A stretch of 34,204 bases of DNA from Cupriavidus basilensis OR16 (GTDB taxonomy: Bacteria; Pseudomonadota; Gammaproteobacteria; Burkholderiales; Burkholderiaceae), in NCBI RefSeq assembly GCF_000243095.1, contig NZ_AHJE01000078.1, positions 1-34,204 of the forward strand. Reading direction: 5' to 3'. How positions within the stretch are numbered: the stretch's first letter is position 1; each line of letters starts with the position of its first letter. A program made the translations under genes and the position numbers. The notes under the pieces are model-generated. The model saw only the letters and a list, made by a program, of their open reading frames with translations, was not told the origin of the DNA and made no database searches. Below are positions 1 through 7,956 of the stretch, in pieces.

Positions 1-25
1 CGCGGTGCTGATCAACAAAGGCCAT
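1..25 (-). CDS. IS3-family transposase OrfB, first codons only
   Basis: The minus-strand reading starting at 25 gives MAFVDQHR, the characteristic beginning of the OrfB (DDE integrase) subunit of this IS3 subgroup. The start ATG shares its A with the orfA stop. Only eight codons are in the window, so intactness cannot be judged. Confidence 0.7.
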
Positions 26-348
26 CAGGACTTCAAACGGCGGTCGAGCTCCGCCTGGGCGAAAAACGCGCTCGCCAGCTTCAGGATCTCGTTGGCTCGG
101 CGCAGTTCCTTTACCTCACGCTCCAGCGTCTTGAGGCGTTCGCGCTCGGACGCGGTCACGCCATCCCGCTCGCCAATCTCGACTTGGTCTTGCTTGACCC
201 AGCCCAGCAGCGTCTGGCTCGTGCAGCCGATCATTGGTGCAATGGATTCGACTGCCGCCCACAGCGACGGATGCTCGCTACGCTGCTCTCGAACCAGACG
301 TACGGCCCGCTCTCTGACCTCGGGGGAAAACTTGGTTTGCTTGCTCAT
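25..348 (-). CDS. IS3-family transposase OrfA
   Basis: OrfA is the DNA-binding half of an IS3-family transposase. The protein is about 107 residues from the start MSKQTKFSPEV at 348; an in-frame Met 9 nt further upstream at 357 is less likely. Its N-terminal part is the transposase_8-type helix-turn-helix (FSPEVRERAVRLV, then WAAVESIAPMIGCTSQTLLGW). The C-terminal half is a leucine-zipper-like helix (ERLKTLEREVKELRRANEILK), the usual multimerisation segment, ending with SAFFAQAELDR, the standard OrfA tail. Its stop codon overlaps the ATG of orfB (TGATG). In this family OrfAB is often made by programmed -1 frameshifting; that is family knowledge and was not tested here. Confidence 0.92.
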   Translation of the reverse strand: MSKQTKFSPEVRERAVRLVREQRSEHPSLWAAVESIAPMIGCTSQTLLGWVKQDQVEIGERDGVTASERERLKTLEREVKELRRANEILKLASAFFAQAELDRRLKS

Positions 349-760
349 GGGCTCCATTCTCTCAAGAATTGGAGCCTCCACTAAACCCGGGGCGGTTCAC
401 AGGATGTCGGGATGCTGGTCAACCTTGACGGTAGGATCGGGGTACTGAATACCGAAGCGTCCACAGAACATTCGACGCCTTTCCGCGTCTTGCACATGCG
501 TTGGAGTCGGCCTTGGCGAAAGGAGGGGCTGGTACACGCGCCTCGGCATCAGGACGGCCTATTCACTGAGTTTCCTTGTTCGTGGCGGATTTACCCAATT
601 GGAGATGAGGCGTCGAGCTGCGGCTTATCCGGAGCCATCAAGCACAAGCGACCAGTCGGCTCGATGGGCGCGATATCTCGCCTGCGTTGGCCGGGGACAG
701 ACGGGCCGGGTCAACACGACGCGAAACATCGTCGAAGCTACTGAATATCTGGAGGAAACT

Positions 761-871
761 ATGACAACCATCTTGCTTGCCGGCATGCTCGGCTTCCTTG
801 TCTTCGTTTTGATTGTGTTGACGCTGATGCGCATGGCCATGAAGCGTGATACTTTCGATTCGGATGGTTGA
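761..871 (+). CDS. possible small single-pass membrane protein (36 aa)
   Basis: A 36-codon ORF is preceded by a strong ribosome-binding site (GGAGG, 5-6 nt before ATG). Residues 4-25 form a continuous hydrophobic helix (ILLAGMLGFLVFVLIVLTLM), followed by a basic and then acidic tail (KRDTFDSDG). This layout fits a small inner-membrane protein with its C-terminus in the cytoplasm. No family is recognised. It lies in otherwise degenerate DNA, so it may be the surviving start of a lost gene. The call rests only on the ribosome-binding site plus the transmembrane segment. Confidence 0.35.
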   Translation: MTTILLAGMLGFLVFVLIVLTLMRMAMKRDTFDSDG

Positions 872-1114
872 GATGATCGCAGCGGTAGAAAAGAAGTCCC
901 GCGTTCACGAAGAAGGCGCCTGCAAGGAACTTGCACATGTCGTGTCATGTCATGGAATCCTGCTGCAAATATGGCTGCAGGAGCGTGACGATCACCTGGG
1001 CCATCTCGTCGAGTGTACCGGCACCTGGCAGAGGTTCCCAACGTCCACTTTGACTGCGAAAGACAGCGCCATAGCGATTGCGGCCGAAGTCGGTCAGCAG
1101 AGCCACCACGGTCG

Positions 1115-1207
1115 GCCCCTCCTTACATCCAGCGCGGCGATCAACGCCTGGGTGCCGTGACAAACATATTCAAACTTGTGCCGATGCAGCCTCGCCGGCG
1201 AGGGTTC
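1115..1207 (-). pseudogene. IS630-family transposase fragment
   Basis: About 30 residues read ARLHRHKFEYVCHGTQALIAALDV. They resemble the FEYxRHGTxxLxAALDV segment in the middle of IS630-type DDE transposases. Nothing upstream or downstream in any frame continues the family match, so this is at most a remnant. It abuts the LysR relic at 1257-1503 and may mark the event that truncated that gene. The match is short and from memory, so confidence is modest. Confidence 0.4.
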
Positions 1208-1256
1208 ACGTCGCTTGAATGCCGGTCTTCTATAGTCCAGCGGCGTCACATCGAGG

Positions 1257-1503
1257 ATAGAGCGCGCGCGGACCCTCATCGATTCATAGAACTCGACGAA
1301 GCGGAGGCGCCGGGCGGCGGCCTGCGGCTCTCCTCGAGCGTGATCGACTTGCCAGCGCGATCGAACAAACTGCATCCCAGGTCCTCCTCCAGCCGGCGTA
1401 CCTGCGTGCTCACGACGGATTGCGTCAAGGCAAGCCGCGCACCGGCAGCAGAGAAAGAGGCGGTTTCCACGGCGACAAGGAAGGTACCGAAGTAGCGGAT
1501 CAT
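1257..1503 (-). pseudogene. LysR-family regulator, N-terminal relic
   Basis: From the ATG at 1503 the frame gives MIRYFGTFLVAVETASFS followed by AALTQSVVS-type helix-turn-helix residues, RRLEEDLGCSLFDRAGKSITL: an ordinary LysR DNA-binding domain of about 58 residues. Near 1330 the frame shifts and a second frame continues with RRLRFVEFYESMRVRA, which fits the linker helix of LysR proteins. The family match then stops near 1257 and IS630-like sequence follows. The whole effector-binding domain (about 210 residues) is missing. It is divergent from the VOC and FAH genes at 1629-2802, the usual place for their regulator, so that pair has probably lost its activator. Confidence 0.75.
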
Positions 1504-1628
1504 CTATCGAAATTTTTGGTTCTTATAACAGAAATAATTCGTTTCATATTCCGAGTTCTGCTGATTACAATCAGTGCAACCGGAACACCACAGCACTTCT
1601 CGATCCCGCGCCAAAAAAGAACCTTCTC
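1504..1628. promoter_or_regulatory. Divergent intergenic region with two symmetric motifs
   Basis: This AT-rich gap lies between the truncated LysR gene and the VOC gene. It holds TTAT-N7-ATAA at 1523-1537, which contains a T-N11-A LysR-type core, and the dyad CTGATT-AC-AATCAG at 1561-1574. Both are plausible operator sites for the now-truncated LysR protein. Assignment is by position and symmetry only. Confidence 0.4.
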
Positions 1629-2051
1629 ATGAACGCAACTCCGCTGTTTCACCTGGCATTTCCCGTTCACGACCTGAGCGAAGCCCGCCGCTTCTATGGC
1701 GAACTACTGGGTTGCCCTGAGGGCCGCAGCTCCGATGCCTGGATAGATTTCAATTTCTACGGCCACCAAGTGGTCGCCCACCTGGCGCCGGAAGAATGCG
1801 GCCATCGCGCGACCAGCGCGGTCGATGGCGACGAGGTGCCGGTGCGGCATTTCGGCGCGATCCTGCCGATGGAAGAATGGGAAGCGCTGGCGAACGAGCT
1901 GCGCGTCGCTAATACGAAGTTCGTGATCGAGCCGCATGTGCGCTTCAAAGGACAGGTTGGCGAGCAGGCGACCATGTTCTTCCTCGACCCGTCGGGCAAC
2001 GCCCTGGAGTTCAAGGCGTTCGGCGACCTCAGCCAGGTTTTCGCCAAGTAA
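1629..2051 (+). CDS. VOC-superfamily (glyoxalase/dioxygenase-fold) protein
   Basis: This is a 140-residue protein with the two beta-alpha-beta-beta-beta modules of the vicinal oxygen chelate fold. The opening LFHLAFPVHDLSEARRFYGELLG is the standard first module, and FFLDPSGNALEFKAF is the standard closing strand. Candidate metal ligands are His8, His74 and Glu127, the positions usually used in the fold. VOC proteins include glyoxalases, extradiol dioxygenases, epimerases and resistance proteins, and the exact reaction cannot be read from sequence. It lies 55 nt upstream of the FAH gene on the same strand, so both are probably co-transcribed and act in one catabolic step series. Cytoplasmic, no signal peptide. 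Confidence 0.85.
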   Translation: MNATPLFHLAFPVHDLSEARRFYGELLGCPEGRSSDAWIDFNFYGHQVVAHLAPEECGHRATSAVDGDEVPVRHFGAILPMEEWEALANELRVANTKFVIEPHVRFKGQVGEQATMFFLDPSGNALEFKAFGDLSQVFAK

Positions 2052-2106
2052 ATTGATTTCTCCTCGTACACAGGCCCACGTTGGCCCACACGGAACAGAC
2101 ACCGAA

Positions 2107-2802
2107 ATGACCGAATTTGTTATCCAGCCCACCGAGCAGGCGAGCGTCGCCGTGGCCGGCAGCAGCGCCCGCTTCCCCATCCGCCGCGTGTTCTGCGTCG
2201 GCCGCAACTACGCCGCGCATGCCCGCGAGATGGGCAATGACCCGGACCGCGAGCCGCCGTTCTTCTTCACCAAACCCGCAGACGCCGTCGTGGCCGCCGA
2301 AGGGACTGTGCCCTACCCGTCGCTGACGGAAAACCTCCACCACGAGATCGAACTGGTGGTGGCGATCGGCAAGGGTGGCACCAACCTCAAGCCGGAGCAA
2401 GCGCAGGATCTGGTCTGGGGCTACGGCGTGGGGGTCGACCTGACCCGCCGCGACCTGCAGGACACCGCCAAGAAGATGAGCCGGCCCTGGGACTGGTCAA
2501 AGGGTTTCGATGCTTCCGGCCCGTGTGGCCCGTTGCAACCCGTGGCCAACGTCGGGCATCCCGCCGAAGGCCGTATATGGCTCAAGGTGAACGGCGAGAT
2601 CCGCCAGGAAGGCGACCTGAACGAGCTGATCTGGCCCGTGGCGGATGTCATAGCCTATGTCTCACAAAGCGTGACCCTCGCTCCCGGCGACCTGATCTTC
2701 ACCGGCACGCCCGCCGGAGTCGGCGCGCTGCAACCTGGCGATGAAGTCACGGCGGGCGTCGCGGGTGTCGGCGAGATCGCCTTCCGGGTCGGCAGGCGGT
2801 AA
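2107..2802 (+). CDS. FAH-family hydrolase, fumarylpyruvate hydrolase type
   Basis: The start at 2107 (MTEFVIQP) gives 231 residues, the normal length for fumarylpyruvate hydrolases such as NagK; the upstream open frame is a shadow of the VOC gene. Diagnostic segments are FCVGRNYAAHAREMG (29-43), PPFFFTKPADAV, the metal site HHEIELVV (Glu80, Glu82) with Asp111 in GVDLTRRDLQ, DWSKGFD, and the closing GDLIFTGTPAGVG. In the gentisate pathway NagK splits fumarylpyruvate into fumarate and pyruvate. Here no gentisate dioxygenase or maleylpyruvate isomerase is seen, so the substrate may be a related 2,4-dioxo acid. It follows the VOC gene in a probable two-gene operon. Confidence 0.85.
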   Translation: MTEFVIQPTEQASVAVAGSSARFPIRRVFCVGRNYAAHAREMGNDPDREPPFFFTKPADAVVAAEGTVPYPSLTENLHHEIELVVAIGKGGTNLKPEQAQDLVWGYGVGVDLTRRDLQDTAKKMSRPWDWSKGFDASGPCGPLQPVANVGHPAEGRIWLKVNGEIRQEGDLNELIWPVADVIAYVSQSVTLAPGDLIFTGTPAGVGALQPGDEVTAGVAGVGEIAFRVGRR

Positions 2803-3195
2803 AACCAGCGCAATAGCGGCAAAGGCGGGTAGGACCAGCCTTATCCACGCCCAGCTTCCCGCCTGCCTAAACGGCCCCTCGCGAATCGACGTAGAGCGCA
2901 TACACGAGTGGCTGCTGGCCATGTCGATTGGCGCCCCCAAAGCACAGGTCGGCACAGCGCTCCGGCAGATGGGTACGGGGTAGAGTTGAGGCCCACTATT
3001 TTCGCTAATGGCGCCCACCTTCAGCCCTCCGGTTACCACCGATTTGGCCGACGTACTAGCCGACCTGAATCGCTTCTTGTGGGATGCGTACTTCTCGTGC
3101 AACTTCTGGCGGTTGCTTCCCGGAATTTCATATTCCGCTTCCTTATAAATCTATGTGCCGCTGCTTGAATATCACCGGCGCTCAGAGGAACCCCG
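2803..3195. other. Intergenic region, 393 nt, no gene recognised
   Basis: No ORF here has family support. A possible 46-codon frame at 3005-3145 has no recognised homology. The stretch includes one copy of a 24-nt motif (2996-3019) that recurs at 12580-12603. The last 15 nt provide the ribosome-binding site (GAGGAA) for the downstream dehydrogenase. Confidence 0.5.
2996..3019 (+). repeat. 24-nt dispersed motif, copy 1
   Basis: The motif is centred on GCTAATGGCGC and matches the copy at 12580-12603 at 20 of 24 positions, including 11 consecutive identical bases. Both copies sit in gene-poor gaps beside degenerate DNA. Sequences of this kind occur near ends of some IS21-type elements, as far as I recall, so these may be relic ends. 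A chance match of this strength is possible in 34 kb. Confidence 0.3.
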
Positions 3196-4202
3196 ATGAG
3201 AAAACGAATCGTCGTGTACAGGAACGTGCCGCAGAGCGTGCTCGCGCTGTTGCGCGAGCAGCATGACGTGATCGAGGTCGAGCAGGTTGCTGCCGCAAGC
3301 CGCGCGCCGTTGATCGAAGCGCTCGCGCGGGCGCACGGCATCCTCGGCAACAACATGAAGATCACGCCGGAGCTACTTGATGCCGCACCATTTCTGGAAG
3401 CGGCATCGACCATTTCCGCCGGATTCGATGCATTCGATGTCGAGGACCTGACGCGGCGCGGCATCGTCCTCAACAACACGCCCGACGAATTGACTGAAAC
3501 CACCGCGGATCTCGCGTTCACCCTGCTGCTCGCGAGCGCGCGGCGTGTCGTCGAACTCGCCGAATGGATGCGGCGAGGCGAATGGCGTGCGTCGGTCGGA
3601 GCGGAGCGGCTCAGTTCGGCGTCGACGTTCATCACAAGGCGCTCGGCATCGTCGGGCTCGGACGCATCGGCAGTGCACTCGCGCGACGCGCGGCGCTGGG
3701 TTTCGGAATGGACGTGCTGTATTGCAATCGCACACGCAACCACGAAGCGGAAGAAGCCTACGGTGCGCAATGGCGCACATTGCCGGAATTGCTCGCGCAG
3801 GCCGATTTCGTGTGCCTGCTGGTGCCGTTGTCTGCCGCGACCGAGCGGCTGATCGGCGCGGCAGAGCTCCGCCTGATGAAGCGAACAGCGATCCTCCTCA
3901 ACTGCGCGCGCGGCCAGGTGGTCGACGAAGCCGCGCTCATTGAGGCGCTGCGGGAACGTCGCATCCTCGGTGCCGGACTCGACGTGTTCGAGCGCGAACC
4001 GCTGCCACCGGACTCGCCGCTGTTGACAATGCCGAACGTCGTCGCCCTGCCGCATATCGGCTCGGCTACGCAACAGACACGCGACGCGATGGCGTTGGGC
4101 GCGGCCCGCAACCTGCTCGACGCACTCGCCGGGCGTATCACCTCGACCTGCGTGAATCCAGAAGTGCGAGATGTCATCGAAGCCCGACGCCACGCGCGCT
4201 GA
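3196..4202 (+). pseudogene. ghrB: GhrB-like glyoxylate/hydroxypyruvate reductase, frameshifted
   Basis: Two overlapping frames together make a complete D-2-hydroxyacid dehydrogenase close to GhrB. Frame one (3196 to about 3610) encodes the N-terminal catalytic half, MRKRIVVYRNVP to AEWMRRGEWRASVGAE. Frame two (about 3612-4202) starts at FGVDVHHKALGIVGLGRIG, with the NAD(P) motif GLGRIG, and runs through NCARGQVVDE (catalytic Arg), DVFEREPL (Glu) and PHIGSAT (His) to the normal end. The shift lies near 3605-3615, around the run GGAGCGGAGCGGCTCAG. The family reduces glyoxylate, hydroxypyruvate or 2-ketogluconate. With the shift no complete enzyme is made. A good ribosome-binding site precedes the start. 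A sequencing error is the alternative. Confidence 0.88.
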
Positions 4203-4423
4203 AGCCCCGTGGCCGATATTCCAGATCCCGAGTCGCTTTATTTTTAGCGTTATATCTAATGACATCGTCCTGCATCGCCCGTACACATTAAGCGCATCGC
4301 GCACGATTTGGTCCATGGTAAATCCGGAATCACCGTGTCGGCAATCGCGAATGCCAGAGGGTAAAGCTGCACCTTGCCTGGCGCGCTCGGCATACATTCC
4401 ACATTTCATAGGAAGATGTACGA

Positions 4424-4902
4424 ATGAAACTGGCTAAGAGAGGCTTCGCGCCGCTGGCAGGCGCATTGCTTTTTGGCTGCATGGCAACAATACGTCCGAT
4501 TGCGGCGGCAAGGGCGTTTCTCCGCAGGTGTCCTGGTCGAACCTGCCTGCCGGTACCAACTCGGTTGCCGTGCTGCTTTCCGATCCCGACGGCGCGATGG
4601 GGCTTGGCGTTTCACATTGGGTTGCGTACAACATCGCCGCCGATCGTGGGCAGCTCAAGGAGGGCGAAGGCCAGACAGACGGGCATGGCGTCACCATCGG
4701 CAAAAACGTCAGGGGAGAGGTCGTGTATCGCGGGCCCTGCCCGCCAGCGGGTGACGCACCGCACCATTACACCTTGACCGTGGTCGCGACGGATCTCGCG
4801 CCTTCCGCACTGCGGCCTGGGCTGACCAGGGACGAACTTATGTCGGCGCTCAGGGGGCACGCGCTCGGTGGCCAAAGCGTGATGGGCACATACAGTCGCT
4901 AA
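4424..4902 (+). pseudogene. YbhB/YbcL-type PEBP (Raf kinase inhibitor-like) lipoprotein, frameshifted
   Basis: The 5' frame gives a lipoprotein signal (MKLAKRGFAPLAGALLFGC, with an LLFGC lipobox). The rest is in a different frame from about 4485: GNNTSDCGGKGVSPQVSW, then NLPAGTNSVAVLLSDPDG, SHWVAYNIAAD, YRGPCPPAGDAPHHYTLTVVA and the end LGGQSVMGTYSR. These are the conserved phosphatidylethanolamine-binding-protein segments (DPD...HW, GPCPP...HHY). The 479-nt span is not a multiple of three. The piece between signal peptide and core is shorter than in full-length relatives, so a small deletion may have caused the shift. The role of bacterial PEBP proteins is poorly defined. Confidence 0.8.
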
Positions 4903-4930
4903 GCCGTCATGACGATGCCCATCGCCAAAA

Positions 4931-5158
4931 TCAGCGTTGCTGCCGAACGGGAAGCGAGGGACGTTGAAGGGATTTGTCGCGATAAGGGTGCGTAGTCGGC
5001 CGAAGGACGCGCTTGATGGCCCGATGATCCTGCTTGAGGATGTTGCTCAGGTATTTGAACTGCCGAATGACGATGGGTGCCTCCCGTTCGGAGTTGATGT
5101 CACGCAGCGTGGCCAGGTTGGCGGTGCTCCTATCGATGGACACCGTATCGGGGGCACC
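4931..5158 (-). pseudogene. IS6-family transposase fragment
   Basis: The minus-strand frame contains DTVSIDRSTANLATLRDINS, then EREAPIVIRQFKYLSNIL and KQDHRAIKRVLRP (about 4997-5158). This is the second half of an IS6/IS26-type DDE catalytic domain: the catalytic Asp is in SIDRS and the catalytic Glu position is replaced by Lys/Gln-rich KQDHRAIKR (usually EQDHRAIKR). The family's GFKSF C-terminus is not seen, and the frame runs into unrelated residues to 4931. The N-terminal half is also missing. It ends about 20 nt from the aldo/keto reductase start, so the element decayed right up to that gene's translation signal. Confidence 0.75.
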
Positions 5159-5178
5159 TTTTTTCGGAAGATCATCCA

Positions 5179-6183
5179 ATGCAACAACGCAAACTCGGCA
5201 CTTTCAACGTCAGCTCCATCGGTCTGGGCTGCATGAACCTGAGCCACGCCTACGGCGTGCCACCATCGCCCGAGCAAGCCGCAAAGGTACTGCTGACCGC
5301 TCTGGATGCCGGCGTCAATTTTTTTGACACGGCCGCCCTGTACGGCTTCGGTGCAAATGAGACGCTGGTCGGCAACGTCCTGTCCAAGCACCGCAACCAG
5401 TTCACCCTGGCCAGCAAGTGCGGCATGACCGGCGTAGACATCAATGGCGATGGCAAGCCCGTGCGAGTCATCGACGGCCGCCCACAGACCATCAGGGCCA
5501 CCTGCGAAGCCGCGCTCAAGCGACTGCGTACCGACGTGATTGACCTGTACTACCTGCACCGCTGGGACAAGAAAGTACCCATCGAGGAAAGCGTGGGCGC
5601 CCTAAGCGATCTGGTGCGCAAGGGCTATGTCCGCGCCATCGGTCTCTCGGAAGTGTCGGCAACCACGCTGCGCAAAGCCCACAATGCGCATCCCATCACC
5701 GCGCTGCAGACCGAATATTCGTTGTGGACGCGCAACCCGGAAATCGCCGTGCTGGAGGCCTGCCGCGAACTTGGCGTGGCCCTCGTCGCCTTCAGCCCTC
5801 TGGCGCGCGGCTTTTTGTGCGGCGAACTGACCGACGTAGCCTCGCTCGAAGCCAAGGACATCCGCCGCTCCATGCCACGCTTTGCACCCGAGGCTTACGC
5901 CGCAAACTTGTCGCTGCTGGACGGCTACAAGGCCATCGCCCGCGAAGTCGGCTGCTCGCTGGCACAGCTCTCGCTGGCTTGGCTGTTGCATCGTGGCAAT
6001 GACATCATTCCGATCCCTGGCACCACCAGCGTGGCGCACTTACTGGACGATCTCGGGGCGATCGATGTGAAGCTCAGCGCAGATGACATGGCCCGGTTGG
6101 AGTCATTAATCAGCCAGCGGACCGTGGTGGGCAGCCGCTACAATCCGCAGGGCAATAGCGAAGTGGATACAGAGAGTTTCTGA
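5179..6183 (+). CDS. Aldo/keto reductase
   Basis: The 334-residue protein is a complete aldo/keto reductase: a cytoplasmic TIM-barrel enzyme reducing carbonyl groups with NADPH. The catalytic tetrad is visible as Asp50 and Tyr55 (FFDTAALYG), Lys80 (TLASKCG) and His127 (LYYLHRWD). The cofactor-binding C-terminal segment IIPIPGTTSVAHLLDD is also intact. It resembles the YakC/Tas-like group acting on aldehydes and ketoses; the substrate is unknown. A ribosome-binding site (GGAAGATC) precedes the ATG. It is the only intact gene between 3.2 and 6.7 kb, flanked by an IS6 relic upstream and a multicopper-oxidase scrap downstream, so it is probably a survivor of a larger rearranged segment. Confidence 0.92.
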   Translation: MQQRKLGTFNVSSIGLGCMNLSHAYGVPPSPEQAAKVLLTALDAGVNFFDTAALYGFGANETLVGNVLSKHRNQFTLASKCGMTGVDINGDGKPVRVIDGRPQTIRATCEAALKRLRTDVIDLYYLHRWDKKVPIEESVGALSDLVRKGYVRAIGLSEVSATTLRKAHNAHPITALQTEYSLWTRNPEIAVLEACRELGVALVAFSPLARGFLCGELTDVASLEAKDIRRSMPRFAPEAYAANLSLLDGYKAIAREVGCSLAQLSLAWLLHRGNDIIPIPGTTSVAHLLDDLGAIDVKLSADDMARLESLISQRTVVGSRYNPQGNSEVDTESF

Positions 6184-6370
6184 CCTGAGACGGGGGTGTC
6201 CGAATTTGTGTGACTGCGTGGAACGTCCAAACTGACGCAAATCCTGGAGATTGCCCCAAAGCGGGCAAGGTACGCAGGCTCTGGCACAGCCGGTATTTGG
6301 TCACAGTGCTTCCGCAGCCGGCAGCGCAGCCGCGAAGACTACTGGGCCAACCCACTTCTCGGGGCCCCCT

Positions 6371-6511
6371 GCAACGGACGTCCGGCCCAGCTCTGCGAAG
6401 GTCGTCATGCCCTTTACCGATCCGAAAATTGTCAGGCACTTCGTTTGCCACTGCCATGCCGTCGGTCACGAAGACCAGGGAATGACGAGCATTGTCGAGG
6501 TCATCGCTTGA
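6371..6511 (+). pseudogene. Multicopper oxidase, C-terminal fragment
   Basis: The last about 46 codons of a multicopper oxidase remain: DVRPSSAKVVMPFTDPKIV followed by the copper-site signature HCHAVGHEDQGM (His-Cys-His-x3-His-x4-Met, starting near 6449), then TSIVEV and a stop. These residues carry one trinuclear-site His pair, the type-1 Cys, His and Met. The preceding three domains (over 400 residues) are absent, so nothing functional can be made. It is a relic of a copper oxidase or laccase-like gene, cut off near 6370. Confidence 0.8.
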
Positions 6512-6701
6512 CTTGCTTTCCGCACTCTACGGACGTTGGAATTACCCGCGTGGAAACGCTGACTGACAGCAATTCATCGACCGCTCTGGCCGCGAAGGCC
6601 TCCAGCGAGGTTACGCGCCTGGCGTCCCCACCTTCTACGCAAACACATCCGCCTATTCGTTGAAACTGCACAATGCATCGCCCTGGCGGCCCTATTTGCG
6701 C

Positions 6702-7454
6702 TTACGTCAACACCTGGCCGCCATCGACCACCAAAGTCTGGCCGGTGATCCAGCCTGCGTGCGAGCTGGCGAGAAATAGCACCGCGCTGGCGACCTCGCC
6801 TGGCGTCCCTAGCCTGCCGAACGGAACCGAACGCAGTATCCGCTCATACAGTATGGGATCGGAAGTCTTGCGCTGTTCCCAAGATCCGCCGGGAAATTCG
6901 ATCGAGCCTGGCGCAACCGCGTTGACACGGATCCGATCCGGCGCGAGTGCCAACGCATGGGAAGCCGTATAGTGCATGACCGCCGCCTTGATCGCCGCGT
7001 AAGACTGGGTACGTGACGACGGTCGAAGCGCTGAGATGGACGTAACATTGACGATGGCGGCGTTGGCCGACAGTCGCAAGAATGGCAGTGCAGCATGCCC
7101 CGCGCGCACCGTTGCCAACAGGTCGACCTGGATGCCGGCCTCCCAGCCGGCTTCGGTATCCCCGCCTCCGAAACCGGACGCGTTGTTGATCAAAATGTCG
7201 ATGCCACCGAGCGCCTCGCCGGCTGCTGCAATGTAAGCGCGGATCGCCTCGCCGTCAGCGAGATCGCAAGGTGCGGTATGCGCCAGATGACCATAAACGT
7301 CCAACTCGGCCTCGATGGCTTTCAGTCCTTCCAGATTGCGTGCGCAGACCGACACTGCAGCGCCAGCCTGCGCGAACCCGAGCGCAATGCTGCGGCCGAT
7401 GCCACGCGAGCCACCAGCGACGACGACGCGCTTACCGTTGAATTCGAACCCCAT
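6702..7454 (-). CDS. Short-chain dehydrogenase/reductase (SDR)
   Basis: A classical SDR of 250 residues with NAD(P)-binding GGSRGIG (14-20), NNASG (90-94), the catalytic triad Ser139 (VTSIS), Tyr152 and Lys156 (YAAIK), and the C-terminal GWITGQTLVVDGG. Such enzymes oxidise or reduce alcohol/carbonyl groups of sugars, steroids or acyl chains; the substrate cannot be told. The start at 7454 has a strong ribosome-binding site (GGAGG). It stands alone: the genes on both sides are relics, and downstream it converges on the multicopper-oxidase fragment. Complete and likely functional. Confidence 0.9.
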   Translation of the reverse strand: MGFEFNGKRVVVAGGSRGIGRSIALGFAQAGAAVSVCARNLEGLKAIEAELDVYGHLAHTAPCDLADGEAIRAYIAAAGEALGGIDILINNASGFGGGDTEAGWEAGIQVDLLATVRAGHAALPFLRLSANAAIVNVTSISALRPSSRTQSYAAIKAAVMHYTASHALALAPDRIRVNAVAPGSIEFPGGSWEQRKTSDPILYERILRSVPFGRLGTPGEVASAVLFLASSHAGWITGQTLVVDGGQVLT

Positions 7455-7956
7455 TTATTTGCCTCCAGGCAGTGACGTGGGGGGCAGTATGGCCGAAATT
7501 TTTAGAAGCCGCACAACCACGAGTTCCGCATCGGCTGCGTCGAACGCCGCGATTGGGCTTATCCTCCTCAAGGCACAGCGCCTCAAGCAACTCACTTGTA
7601 CGCACTGCTAATCATATAGCCGGCCCGCTACATATAGCCGGCCCGCTATATGATTGGCAGTGCCCTCGCGCGCTTGAGGGTGCGGCCACATGCATCTTTG
7701 TTCGCCTCAAATTTATCGCTGCCGGCTCTACACGTGCCCATCCCGTCTGCGCCGAAGACGATGCACGTCGACGGCGGTTCCGAGCTTCATCATCCAGGTA
7801 ATTCAAAGCGATCGCGGACGGCCCCCGCAAGCCGTCCGCAATCAAAAAGTAGCGCCGATCCGTTTGCCGCTGTATAGCTGCGATGCAGCAATAGAGATAT
7901 CGAGGCTACGCAGGCGGCGCCTCGGCTCAACGAGATACAACTCGTACGGACAAGGT
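7455..7956. other. Intergenic region, 502 nt, no gene recognised
   Basis: No frame in this stretch has family support. The only structured feature is the nested repeat at 7610-7655. The part next to 7454 must contain the SDR promoter; no clear -35/-10 pair could be chosen by eye. Confidence 0.5.
7610..7655. repeat. 18-bp tandem repeat nested in an 11-bp inverted repeat
   Basis: CATATAGCCGGCCCGCTA occurs twice back to back (7613-7630 and 7631-7648). The pair is bracketed by the perfect inverted arms AATCATATAGC (7610-7620) and GCTATATGATT (7645-7655). The whole 46-nt block can fold on itself. It lies about 155 nt upstream of the SDR start. It could be a double operator, a recombination site or a relic transposon end; sequence alone does not decide. 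Confidence 0.7.

Larger units (their letters stand above)
1..399 (-). mobile_element. IS3-family insertion sequence, left end (partial)
   Basis: An IS3-type element enters the window from the left. Read on the minus strand, it begins near 399 with TGAACCGCCCCGGG, a typical IS3-family terminal inverted repeat opening with TGA. This is followed by orfA and then the start of orfB, which leaves the window at base 1. Its right end and target duplication lie outside. The DNA just outside the end (400 onward) is gene-poor and scarred, which fits repeated insertion and deletion. The family is clear from OrfA; the exact element cannot be named from this piece. Confidence 0.85.
400..1256. other. Gene-poor scar between the IS3 end and a LysR relic
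   Basis: Apart from the small ORF at 761-871 and an IS630-like scrap at 1115-1207, no convincing gene was found. On the minus strand around 420-500 there is an open stretch containing RFGIQYPDPTVKVDQ, and around 950-1110 one containing FGRNRYGAVFRSQSG; neither matches a family I recognise. Reading frames break every 50-100 codons in all six frames. The stretch looks like accumulated fragments of older genes and mobile elements next to the IS3 end. Confidence 0.5.

Noticed and set aside
3033..4409. 458-codon minus-strand frame opposite the GhrB-like gene
   Set aside because: Arg-rich text without domains; it exists because the real plus-strand gene has strong third-position GC.
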